Part shown: one piece after another, positions 1 through 5,861 of the stretch | Position numbering within the stretch: the first letter of the stretch is position 1 | Layout: each line of letters starts with the position of its first letter | DNA from: Bacteroidales bacterium UBA3856 | GTDB lineage: Bacteria > Bacteroidota > Bacteroidia > Bacteroidales > UBA932 | Direction: 5' to 3' | Assembly (NCBI GenBank): GCA_002392525.1 | Contig: DGHE01000074.1 | Coordinates: forward strand, 2,664 to 8,524 | Length of the DNA stretch: 5,861 bases | Translations under genes and position numbers: made by a program | Notes under the pieces: generated by a model | The model's input: the letters and a program-made list of their open reading frames with translations, nothing else | What the model was told of the DNA's origin: nothing | The model's database searches: none

Positions 1-1160
1 CCTTGCGGATCCAGTCGGCGTTGGGAAGATTGATGCCGATGGGCGTAGACGGGTAGCTGTCGCCGGCAAGGCACACGGCGTTGATGACCTTGGCCGATAC
101 GCCCTTCACCGTCTTCTTCTTGAAGCGGGGATCTACGGGGGAGTTGTCCTCAAACCACTGGGCGTTGGCGCTGAGGGTCTCGGTGCGGCGGGAAGCCTCG
201 AAGTCCTTGATATTCACGTAACCTTCCCAGGACGCCTTGCGGCCCAGCGGGTCGTTGTAGTCTTCGATGAAACCGTTGATGAAATCCACCGTGCCGATGG
301 TATCCTTCACCCACTCGATGTTGAATTCGTCCCACTTCCGGAGGTCTCCGGTGTTGTAGTACTCGATGAGAAGGCCCAGAGCCCTCTTCTGGATGTCGTT
401 CTCGGCCACCTCGCGGGCCTTCGCAAGCTCCTCGCAGATCTTCTCGATGGCGGGGGAGTAGATGCCGCCCACTTTCCAGGCCAGCTCCTTCACTTTGCCA
501 TCGGCCCCCTTCACCACCTTGGTATTGAGGCCGTAGGAGACGGGATGCGGGTCCTTCGGGTCCACGATGCCGGCGTAGTACTTCTCCACTTCCTCGCGCG
601 TGACGCCCTCGTAGAAGTTGACGGCCGATTCCTTCACAATGTCGCCGGCAGTGTCGGTGGAACGGCGCTGGGGATAGATGGCGGGGTTGTAGATAATCTC
701 GAGGAGGCCTTCATCGGCCACCCCGGCCTGCTCCATAAGCGAGGCAAAGTAGCTGCGCTCGCAGGAGGGGAAAATCTTGTCCTCCGCGTAGTGGTGGTGG
801 ATGCCGTTGGAGAAGAACACGCGCTTGGCGTAAACCAGGAAGTCTGCATATTCCGGGGTGGTCTTGTCAATGCCGTCGGCCTCCAGAATGGCCTCCAGCG
901 CATGGCGCACGCGGAGGTTCTCCTTGCAGTTCTGGTCCCAGAGGATGTCGCGGCCGTACTTGGCGGCCTCCGCGAGGTGGTAGGCGTACTCCTTCTGCTG
1001 AAGGGTCAGGTTCTCCCAGCCCGGAATCTGGTAACGCATGACCTTGAGGTCTGCAAAGGAGTCAATGGTATACTTGAAATTTTCCCCCTTGGGGGCTTCG
1101 CAGCCGGAGAACGCGGCGGCCACACCTGCTATCAGCATCATTTTAACAGTTTTGTTCATT
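1..1160 (-). CDS. Dipeptidyl peptidase III (M49 family), lipoprotein, partial (C-terminus outside window)
   Basis: M49 zinc exopeptidases release dipeptides from the N-terminus of short peptides. The visible 386 residues start with a lipoprotein signal peptide: basic N-terminus, hydrophobic stretch to residue 17, then F-S-G-Cys20. M49 family blocks follow in order: FADLKVMRYQIPG (residues 35-47), FFSNGIHHHY (115-124), SYGLNTK (208-214), GFIEDYNDPLG (296-306) with WEGYV (311-315), and IGINLPNADW (374-383). The last blocks match the GFIExYxDPxG / EGxV and GIN(I/L)PN segments shared with eukaryotic DPP III, and the overall spacing resembles the Bacteroides thetaiotaomicron enzyme. The catalytic HExxGH motif (HECLGH in Bacteroides) should lie roughly 60-70 residues further on, so activity cannot be judged. 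The start is fixed by the signal peptide. After Cys20 comes E-A-P-K, a poor surface-export signal, so a periplasm-facing lipoprotein is my guess. It is divergent from the C11 peptidase gene. Confidence 0.93.
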
Positions 1161-1178
1161 GCGTGTAGTATTGTCTCA

Positions 1179-1186
1179 CAAAGTTA
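1179..1186 (-). promoter_or_regulatory. Candidate -7 box of the DPP III gene (TAACTTTG)
   Basis: Read on the minus strand the bases are TAACTTTG, an exact match to the Bacteroidota -7 consensus TAnnTTTG. It ends 18 bp before the DPP III start codon, which would give a leader of roughly 12-15 nt. No good TTTG -33 element is found 19-21 bp upstream; that stretch falls on the start region of the divergent gene. The match and its position are seen directly; promoter function is inferred. Confidence 0.55.
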
Positions 1187-1197
1187 ATAAAAATCAT

Positions 1198-1205
1198 TAT
1201 ATTTG
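1198..1205 (+). promoter_or_regulatory. Candidate -7 box of the C11 peptidase-sppA operon (TATATTTG)
   Basis: TATATTTG matches the Bacteroidota -7 consensus TAnnTTTG exactly and ends only 8 bp before the ATG at 1214. If transcription starts about 4-6 nt after the box, the mRNA would carry only a few untranslated bases, with no room for a ribosome binding site. The nearest -33-like sequence (TTGT at 1171-1174) is 23 bp away, a little too far. A downstream start is unlikely because it would destroy the lipoprotein signal peptide. Confidence 0.55.
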
Positions 1206-1213
1206 TAATTCTG

Positions 1214-2470
1214 ATGAAATGTGAGAGACTCATATGGGCGCTTCTGCTGTTGCCGCTGGCACTGTCCTGTTCCGAGGATGACTTTACGCCGTCCGGGACG
1301 TCGGGCAGCACAGACCCCTTCTCGCCCGGTCACCGTGGCGCCGTGGAGCAGGTGAGAAATGTCATGATCATGGTCTCCGGCGGGCACAACTCCCTCTCCG
1401 GCTATCTCACCGACGACCTCGTAGAAATGGCCGATGGCTATCTCCCGGAAGGAACGGCCGCAGAGACCAACGCCTTCGTGGTGCTGTCGCGCCTGCCGGT
1501 GAACTCGCTCTCCACCACATCGGCTCCGGTCCTTTACCGCATGTACAGGACCCCGGAGGGCACGGTGGTGCGGGACACCCTTCGCAGGTGGACTACGGAA
1601 GATCGCCTTTTCGGAGGCTCCGTCCTGCACGATGCCCTTCTGACGGTTCAGGACCGCATCCCGTCCAAGTCCTACGGCATGGTCCTCTCTTCGCATGCAT
1701 CGGGGTGGCTGCCGCCCGGCTATTATGAGAAGCCGTCCCATTTTGACACCATGAAGCGCGGGATCACCAGCATCGGCCAGGACCTGGACAGCAGCGTGTC
1801 GGTGGAGATGGACCTGGTGGATTTTGCCAGTGCCATTTCCATCCCTCTCAGCTACGTGGTGCTGGACTGCTGCCTCTCCGGCGGCGTGGAAGTGGCCTGG
1901 GCCCTTCGGGGCAAGACGGACGTGGTGGCCTTCACCCAGACAGAGACCATGGCCGACGGTTTTGACTACAAGAAAATCCTGGAGCGGCTTCTGAAGGAGC
2001 CCGTGCCCAATCCGCTGGGCGTGTGCCAGGACTTCTATAATTATTATATGGGGAAAACGGGCGTGAACCAGTCGGCCACCATCTCGCTCATCGACACCCG
2101 CCGGATGGATGCGCTGGCCGCGGTGTGCCGGACGCTGTTCGAAAAGTACCGCACGCAGATTTCCCAGCTCGACGGCAGTTCTGTCCAGGGGTACTTCCGC
2201 TACGACCGCCACTATTTCTACGACCTCCGGGACATCCTGGTCAACGCCGGGCTGTCGGAGGAAGAGCTTGAGGAGCTGGACAAAGCCCTCGGGGAGTGCG
2301 TCCTTTACAAGGCGGCCACACCTTTTTTTATGAACGGCACCCAGTACGGTTTCCCCATCCGTGCGCACTCAGGCCTGTCCATGTACCTTCCTTCCCGGGG
2401 AAGCAGCTTCCTCGACAATTACTATAAGACTCACATCGCCTGGAATCAGGCAACAGAACTCGTATTATGA
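1214..2470 (+). CDS. Clostripain-family (C11) cysteine peptidase, predicted surface lipoprotein
   Basis: The 418-residue protein has the C11 fold signature in order. An N-terminal MIMVSGGHNSLSGYLTDDL segment (51-69) corresponds to the family's GDNnLs strand-loop. YGMVLSSHASGW (154-165) carries the catalytic His161. VVLDCCLSGGVEVAWAL (215-231) carries the catalytic Cys, most likely Cys220, with Asp218 in the position thought to read basic P1 residues. A C-terminal SGLSMYLPS segment (387-395) is also typical. A lipoprotein signal peptide ends LALS-Cys19, followed by S-E-D-D, a close match to the Bacteroides surface lipoprotein export signal. C11 enzymes such as clostripain and PmC11 usually cleave after Arg or Lys and can self-activate by cleavage between His and Cys; Lys181-Arg182 lies in that interval. 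Length is normal for the family. The true substrate is unknown. The stop codon overlaps the sppA start. A run of seven T at 2323-2329 lies in the coding sequence. Confidence 0.92.
   Translation: MKCERLIWALLLLPLALSCSEDDFTPSGTSGSTDPFSPGHRGAVEQVRNVMIMVSGGHNSLSGYLTDDLVEMADGYLPEGTAAETNAFVVLSRLPVNSLSTTSAPVLYRMYRTPEGTVVRDTLRRWTTEDRLFGGSVLHDALLTVQDRIPSKSYGMVLSSHASGWLPPGYYEKPSHFDTMKRGITSIGQDLDSSVSVEMDLVDFASAISIPLSYVVLDCCLSGGVEVAWALRGKTDVVAFTQTETMADGFDYKKILERLLKEPVPNPLGVCQDFYNYYMGKTGVNQSATISLIDTRRMDALAAVCRTLFEKYRTQISQLDGSSVQGYFRYDRHYFYDLRDILVNAGLSEEELEELDKALGECVLYKAATPFFMNGTQYGFPIRAHSGLSMYLPSRGSSFLDNYYKTHIAWNQATELVL
2467..2470 (+). promoter_or_regulatory. ATGA stop/start overlap coupling the C11 gene to sppA
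   Basis: The bases ATGA contain both the sppA start codon (2467-2469) and the TGA stop of the C11 gene (2468-2470). This arrangement is classically associated with translational coupling by re-initiation. No TAnnTTTG element was seen just upstream of sppA, so co-transcription from the promoter before 1214 is the simplest reading. Confidence 0.75.
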
Positions 2471-4239
2471 AAGAATTTGTCAAGACCACCCTGGCCGTAA
2501 TCTGTGGCATCGTTGTCATCAGAATCATCGGCTTTATCTTCATGCTCATGATGTTCGGCAGCGCGCTGGCCGGCTCTACCACCGTCCTGCCCCGCACCGG
2601 CGTGCTGGACGTGGACATGTCGGCCTTCACCCTGGCAGAGCAGACGGAGGAATCTCCCATGCCCACCAGCTTTGCCTCTTTCTCCGGCGGCATGGTGCCC
2701 GTCCTTGGCGTCCGGGATGCCGTAAAGGCACTCCATACGGCTGCCTCGGACCCCGGCATCCAGTTTGTGCTTGTGAGGGCCGATGCCCTCTCGGCCGGCA
2801 TGGCCGATGTCGAAGAGTTCCGGAAGGCGCTTCTTCGCGTGAAGCAGAGCGGCAAGGCCGTTATTGCTTACACGGAGAATCCCGGCAACGGTTCCTACTA
2901 CCTGAGCTCCGTGGCCGATAAAATCTACATGGGCTCCCAGCATGGCGGCAACAGCATGCTCATCGGCATTTCCAGCCAGTCCCTGTACCTCAAGGACATT
3001 CTGGACAAGCTGGGCGTGCATGTCCAGCTCATCCGCCACGGAAAGTACAAGAGCGCCGGCGAGATGTTCATCCGTAATACCGCTTCCCCCGAGAACCGGG
3101 AGCAGAACCAGCGCATGGTCACTTCCGTGTGGAACAGTTTCGCCTCCGAGATGGCCGCCGCCCGTGAGATTCCCCTCGACAAGTTCAATGCCCTGGTGGA
3201 CAACCTGGCTCTCAACTTCCCGGAAGACTTCCTGGAAAACGGGCTGGTAGACGCCCTGGTGGACCATGAGGAGCTGCTCACGAAGCTCTGCACCGTGGCG
3301 CAGGTGGCTGGCCCCGACCAGCTCACGCTCATTCCTTTTGCCGATTATACCATCGCCCGGGCCCAGTCCCTGCCTGGTCGCAACCAGGTGGCCGTCCTGC
3401 ACATGGACGGAGACATTGTGGAGGGTAATGACTATATGGACATTGCCGCAGACCGCTTTGTCCGCGAGATTGACCAGCTCCGCAAGGACAAGAACGTGAA
3501 GGCCGTGGTGCTCCGCGTGAATTCTCCCGGCGGCTCGGTATCGGCTTCGGTGAAGATCCGCCGTGCGCTGGACCTTCTCATGAAGGAGAAGCCGCTGGTG
3601 GCCTCGTTCGGCAACTATGCTGCCTCCGGCGGCTACTGGATTTCCAACGGCTGCCAGAAGATTTTTGCCGATGCCACCACCATCACGGGCTCCATCGGCG
3701 TGTTCTCCATGATTCCCGAGTTTGGCGGCGTTACCAAAAAGGTGGGTGTCGGCGTTGAAACGGTGGGCTCCAACAAGCACAGCGACATGTTCTCGCTCAT
3801 GCGTCCTTTCGACAAGGCGGAACTGGATTACATGCAGGCTTCCGTTGAGGATATCTACGACTCCTTTGTGGGCCTTGTCGCCGCTTCCCGCGGCATGGAC
3901 GTTCCGGCGGTGGATGCCATTGCCCAGGGCCGCGTGTGGACGGGTGCCGATGCCCTCGGCATTGGCCTTGTGGACGAAATCGGAGACCTGGAAGATGCCG
4001 TCGTGTACGCCGCAGCCCTCGCCGACTACCACTCCTCCGACGAGTACACGGTTTGTGACTACCCCGAGCCCCTCACTCTCATCCAGCAGCTCATGATGCG
4101 GCTGGGCGGCACCGGCTCCGAGCCCTCCATCCTCTCCGATACGCCCTTCGAGGCCCTCGGCCCCGCTGTCTCGGCCCTCAAGGCTCAGGAACCCGGCGTG
4201 GTGTATGCCCGCTTGCCGTACTCGATCGAGATGCGGTAG
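2467..4239 (+). CDS. sppA: Signal peptide peptidase SppA, 67K type
   Basis: SppA is an inner-membrane serine protease with a Ser-Lys dyad that digests leftover signal peptides and some envelope proteins. The 590-residue length is close to the long, two-domain SppA form (E. coli 618). A single N-terminal membrane anchor spans about residues 8-35. The N-terminal half carries the general-base Lys in GKYKSAGE (Lys195, equivalent to E. coli Lys209). The C-terminal half carries the nucleophile in VNSPGGSVSAS (Ser357, equivalent to Ser409), followed by ASGGYWIS (386-393) and TGSIGVFS (407-414). Both catalytic residues are present, so the enzyme should be active. The start is set by the ATGA overlap with the C11 gene and gives the N-terminal pattern MKEFVKTTLA expected for Bacteroidales SppA. 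The next gene is convergent, so sppA appears to be the last gene of a two-gene operon. Confidence 0.96.
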   Translation: MKEFVKTTLAVICGIVVIRIIGFIFMLMMFGSALAGSTTVLPRTGVLDVDMSAFTLAEQTEESPMPTSFASFSGGMVPVLGVRDAVKALHTAASDPGIQFVLVRADALSAGMADVEEFRKALLRVKQSGKAVIAYTENPGNGSYYLSSVADKIYMGSQHGGNSMLIGISSQSLYLKDILDKLGVHVQLIRHGKYKSAGEMFIRNTASPENREQNQRMVTSVWNSFASEMAAAREIPLDKFNALVDNLALNFPEDFLENGLVDALVDHEELLTKLCTVAQVAGPDQLTLIPFADYTIARAQSLPGRNQVAVLHMDGDIVEGNDYMDIAADRFVREIDQLRKDKNVKAVVLRVNSPGGSVSASVKIRRALDLLMKEKPLVASFGNYAASGGYWISNGCQKIFADATTITGSIGVFSMIPEFGGVTKKVGVGVETVGSNKHSDMFSLMRPFDKAELDYMQASVEDIYDSFVGLVAASRGMDVPAVDAIAQGRVWTGADALGIGLVDEIGDLEDAVVYAAALADYHSSDEYTVCDYPEPLTLIQQLMMRLGGTGSEPSILSDTPFEALGPAVSALKAQEPGVVYARLPYSIEMR

Positions 4240-4243
4240 GGTA

Positions 4244-4259
4244 TGGCGCTTTGCCGCCA
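4244..4259. terminator. Possible shared hairpin at the convergent sppA / yfcC-like junction
   Basis: TGGCGCTTTGCCGCCA can fold as TGGC-GC / GC-GCCA with a TTT loop and one bulged C. It starts four bases after the sppA stop and sits in the 24-bp gap between the two convergent stop codons, so it would lie just 3' of either coding region. Neither strand shows a T-run after the stem, so this is not a canonical intrinsic terminator. It could act as an RNA 3'-end barrier or be incidental. Confidence 0.35.
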
Positions 4260-4263
4260 CGAA

Positions 4264-5580
4264 CTAAAAGCCGCTCAAAGGCAGAAATAAAGTTACTACC
4301 AGGAGTAGGAGTCCTAATATGAGCAGGATACCTACTCCTTTCCATATCCACTTCACCCACTTCTCATACGGCACGCGGGCCATGGCCAGGGCAGCCATAA
4401 GCACACCCGAAGTGGGCGTGATCATGTTGGTAAAACCGTCTCCGAACTGGAAGGCCAGGACCATGGCCTGGCGCGATACACCCACAAGATCTGAGAACGG
4501 AGCCATGATGGGAATGGTGATGGCTGCCTTGGCCGTAGCGCTGGGAATGAGGAAGTTGATAACAGCCTGGATGCCGTACATGGCCGTGAGCGAAGTCACT
4601 TCCGAGGTGCCGTCCAGCGAGTTTTGCATGGTGTGGAGGATGCTGTCCACCACTTTTCCGTCCTGCAGGATGATGACAATACCGGAGGCAAAACCCACCA
4701 CCAGGGCGGCGGAGAGGATGTCTTTGGCGCCGGAGACCAGTTCATCGGCAATCCTGTTGGCCGGGAAGCCGGCGATGATGCCGCAAAGAATGCCCATTCC
4801 AAGGAACAAACCCGTGATTTCCGGCATGTACCAGCCCCAGAGCGTTACGCCAAGGATAAGGGCAATCACTGTTAGTAATAGCACACAGAGAATCGCAATC
4901 TGACGGCCCGTGAGGGGCTCGGCTTCTACCTGCGCCTGCTGCTGCGGAGCCTTCCGGGTTTTGCGGGCATAGAGCACCACGAACACGCAGAGAAGGCCGG
5001 TGAGAAGGGCCCAGGCAAAGATACGGTAACCCATGCCGGAAAAGGGCGGCAGGTCTGCCATTCCCTGCGCAATGCCCACCGTGAACGGGTTCAGGAAGGC
5101 ACTGGAGAAGCCAATATTGGAAGCTACATACACAATGAGCAGCCCCATGATGGCGTCATAACCCATAGAAGCCACCAGCGGAACCACAATGCCCACAAAC
5201 GGAATGGCTTCTTCGCTCATGCCAAAGATGGCGCCGCCCAGCGAAAAGAGCAGCGTAAGGGCCACCAGCACCACTTTGTCTTTTTGGCCGATGCCCGCGA
5301 TGAAGCGCTTGATGCCGGCATCCACCGCACCGGTGGCATTCAGGAGCCAGAACGCTCCACCTACTACCAAGATGAAAATAATAATCCCCGCCTGCTTCAC
5401 AAAGCCGTTATAGATGGCCGTGAGGACCTGCCAGGTTTGCGGTACGGCGTTAACAGACTCGTAAGACAGGGTACCGTCCTCCGTCGTCACGTACTGCCCA
5501 CCCGGAATAAGCCAGGTAAGTACCGCACAAAAGACAATGAGGATGGCTATAATGACGTAGGTGTTGGGGAGCTTTTTCAT
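4264..5580 (-). CDS. YfcC-family membrane transporter (DcuC/ArcD-like ion-transporter group)
   Basis: The 438-residue protein is almost entirely hydrophobic, with about ten to twelve predicted membrane segments in two halves separated by a hydrophilic Gln/Glu-rich loop (about 204-226). Family marks include the opening KLPNTYVII followed by LTWLIPGGQY (21-30), GMSEEAIPF (120-128), NPFTVGIAQG (164-173), SATAKAAITIPIM (347-359) and QFGDGFTNMITPTSG (378-392) with PYEKWVKW (404-411). These fit the YfcC family, annotated in E. coli as a putative basic amino-acid antiporter and related to C4-dicarboxylate DcuC and ArcD carriers. The substrate here cannot be read from sequence. The ATG at 5578-5580 was chosen because the family begins with M-(K/R)-K-x-P-(N/H)-T-Y. 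A TTG 17 codons upstream is open but adds a non-conserved leader that spans the promoter box. The gene is co-directional with, and 87 bp from, the SGNH hydrolase gene. Confidence 0.88.
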   Translation of the reverse strand: MKKLPNTYVIIAILIVFCAVLTWLIPGGQYVTTEDGTLSYESVNAVPQTWQVLTAIYNGFVKQAGIIIFILVVGGAFWLLNATGAVDAGIKRFIAGIGQKDKVVLVALTLLFSLGGAIFGMSEEAIPFVGIVVPLVASMGYDAIMGLLIVYVASNIGFSSAFLNPFTVGIAQGMADLPPFSGMGYRIFAWALLTGLLCVFVVLYARKTRKAPQQQAQVEAEPLTGRQIAILCVLLLTVIALILGVTLWGWYMPEITGLFLGMGILCGIIAGFPANRIADELVSGAKDILSAALVVGFASGIVIILQDGKVVDSILHTMQNSLDGTSEVTSLTAMYGIQAVINFLIPSATAKAAITIPIMAPFSDLVGVSRQAMVLAFQFGDGFTNMITPTSGVLMAALAMARVPYEKWVKWIWKGVGILLILGLLLLVVTLFLPLSGF

Positions 5581-5588
5581 AATGGCTA

Positions 5589-5596
5589 CAAAGATA
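5589..5596 (-). promoter_or_regulatory. Candidate -7 box of the YfcC-family gene (TATCTTTG)
   Basis: On the minus strand the bases are TATCTTTG, an exact TAnnTTTG match. It ends 8 bp before the chosen ATG, the same spacing as in front of the C11 gene. No clear TTTG lies at the -33 position. Caution: the same eight bases also occur inside this gene at 5016-5023 as ordinary coding sequence, so a chance match is possible. The position directly before a start codon in an AT-richer gap favours function. Confidence 0.5.
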
Positions 5597-5635
5597 TGGA
5601 ATTTGCAGAAAAAAGCGTACCTTCTCGCCAATCAT

Positions 5636-5667
5636 GGCCCACTTACGGGTCTGGAAGGCCCACTACG
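5636..5667. repeat. Two 11-12 bp direct repeats, 21 bp apart, upstream of the YfcC-family gene
   Basis: GGCCCACTTACG (5636-5647) recurs as GGCCCACTACG (5657-5667), identical except for one T. Start-to-start distance is 21 bp, about two helical turns, so both copies would face the same side of the DNA. They lie about 40-70 bp upstream of the candidate -7 box at 5589-5596, where an activator could bind. The second copy ends directly beside the stop codon of the SGNH hydrolase. Between the copies, GGGCCTTCCAGACCC (minus strand) forms only a weak, mismatched hairpin without a T-run. Confidence 0.45.
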
Positions 5668-5861
5668 TCATCGACCACTTTGAAGAACTGCAAGCACTGC
5701 TGCTTCCATGACCTTGTACCCGGCGGGGTTGGGGTGGATGGAGTCTTTGGAGAGGTCGCTTCTGGGGGCGCCGTTTTCATCGGCCAAAAGGACCTCCAAG
5801 TCTATAATCTTGTAGCCGTTAGCGCTGGCGTAGGCGCGTATTTTTTCATTCAGCGCAGCTA
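5668..5861 (-). CDS. SGNH/GDSL-type hydrolase, C-terminal fragment (5' part outside window)
   Basis: The 63 visible residues end at a TGA stop and read as the last part of an SGNH-fold esterase or lipase. LNEKIRAYASANGYKIIDL (fragment residues 3-21) is the typical helix followed by a strand before the last catalytic block. LLADENGAPRSDLSKDSIHPN (24-44) contains the block V signature DxxHP, with the catalytic Asp39 and His42 of this fragment. AGYKVMEAAVL (46-56) is the usual closing helix. SGNH enzymes in Bacteroidota commonly deacetylate or de-esterify polysaccharides or lipids. The catalytic Ser block is outside the window, so neither substrate nor secretion can be judged. The YfcC-family gene follows on the same strand after 87 bp, but has its own candidate promoter. 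Confidence 0.85.
   Translation of the reverse strand, partial: AALNEKIRAYASANGYKIIDLEVLLADENGAPRSDLSKDSIHPNPAGYKVMEAAVLAVLQSGR

Larger units (their letters stand above)
1178..1206. repeat. Imperfect palindrome formed by the two divergent -7 boxes
   Basis: The 29-bp stretch is centred on base 1192. Its arms are ACAAA (1178-1182) and TTTGT (1202-1206), plus TAAT (1185-1188) and ATTA (1196-1199). Ten of the fourteen symmetric base pairs match. The outer arms are the TTTG parts of the two opposing -7 boxes, so part of the symmetry follows from having two promoters. The inner TAAT/ATTA pair is shared only partly with the boxes and could be an operator half-site pair. No regulator is recognisable in the window. 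Confidence 0.5.

Noticed and set aside
545..1168. A 207-codon open frame on the plus strand opposite the DPP III gene
   Set aside because: Val/Leu/Gly-rich antisense shadow with no recognisable domain. The minus-strand frame matches M49 blocks throughout.
2034..2050. AT-rich TATAATTATTATA stretch resembling a -10 box
   Set aside because: It lies inside the C11 coding region, encodes FYNYY, and Bacteroidota promoters use TAnnTTTG rather than TATAAT.
1184..2368. A 394-codon open frame on the minus strand opposite the C11 peptidase
   Set aside because: Antisense shadow of a clearly recognisable C11 gene. It has low-complexity His/Arg/Gly composition and would also run across the divergent promoter region.
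2446..4260. A 604-codon open frame on the minus strand opposite sppA
   Set aside because: Its product is rich in His, Gly, Val and Ala with no family motif, as expected from reading a GC-rich gene backwards. The plus-strand frame encodes an intact SppA with both catalytic residues.
4243..4290. A 15-codon plus-strand open frame just after sppA
   Set aside because: Too short, no recognisable product, overlaps the 3' end of the transporter gene and consists largely of the junction hairpin.
5016..5023. Minus-strand TATCTTTG, an exact -7 box match
   Set aside because: It lies deep inside the transporter coding sequence (codons for Arg-Ile-Phe-Ala) with no gene start downstream, so it is most likely a chance match.
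5609..5628. Minus-strand GCG...CGC stem followed by six T, as a terminator for the SGNH hydrolase gene
   Set aside because: The stem has only three base pairs with an eight-base loop, too weak for a credible intrinsic terminator.
5581..5631. Extended N-terminus of the YfcC-family protein from a TTG at 5629-5631
   Set aside because: The extra 17 residues are not part of the family pattern, which begins at the ATG before KLPNTY, and the extension covers the candidate promoter box.
5634..5711. A 25-codon plus-strand open frame with a plausible amphipathic peptide
   Set aside because: It overlaps the end of the SGNH hydrolase antisense, includes the direct repeats, has no visible ribosome binding site or promoter, and is short enough to arise by chance.

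Overview
The window looks like a chromosomal segment of a GC-rich member of the Bacteroidota, most likely Bacteroidales from a gut or rumen-type community. This rests on four points: the Bacteroides-type M49 dipeptidyl peptidase III, the clostripain-family (C11) lipoprotein with a Bacteroides-style surface-export signal (Cys-Ser-Glu-Asp-Asp), the 67K-type SppA, and promoters that fit the Bacteroidota -7 element TAnnTTTG rather than TATAAT. Genus cannot be resolved by eye. I see no mobile element, tRNA, rRNA, CRISPR array or phage gene, and coding density is very high.

Layout: 1-1160 (minus) is the N-terminal 386 residues of a dipeptidyl peptidase III lipoprotein that runs off the left edge before its zinc site. 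1161-1213 is a 53-bp divergent intergenic region with two back-to-back -7 boxes forming an imperfect palindrome. 1214-2470 (plus) is a C11 cysteine peptidase, predicted surface lipoprotein. 2467-4239 (plus) is sppA, overlapping the C11 gene by four bases (ATGA). 4240-4263 is a 24-bp convergent gap with a GC-rich hairpin. 4264-5580 (minus) is a YfcC-family membrane transporter. 5581-5667 holds its promoter and a pair of direct repeats. 5668-5861 (minus) is the C-terminal end of an SGNH/GDSL hydrolase that runs off the right edge.

Taken together, four of the five genes concern proteins, peptides or amino acids. A surface endopeptidase, a dipeptide-releasing exopeptidase, an inner-membrane signal-peptide peptidase and a transporter of a family linked to basic amino acids sit side by side. 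Family knowledge hints at an arginine/lysine theme (C11 enzymes often cleave after Arg/Lys, DPP III is classically assayed on Arg-Arg substrates, YfcC is annotated as a basic amino-acid antiporter), but a shared pathway is inference. All gene families here are known. I did not find a convincing novel system. The most interesting details are in gene arrangement and promoters: overlapping divergent promoters, two -7 boxes exactly 8 bp from start codons (near-leaderless mRNAs), and the C11-SppA translational coupling.
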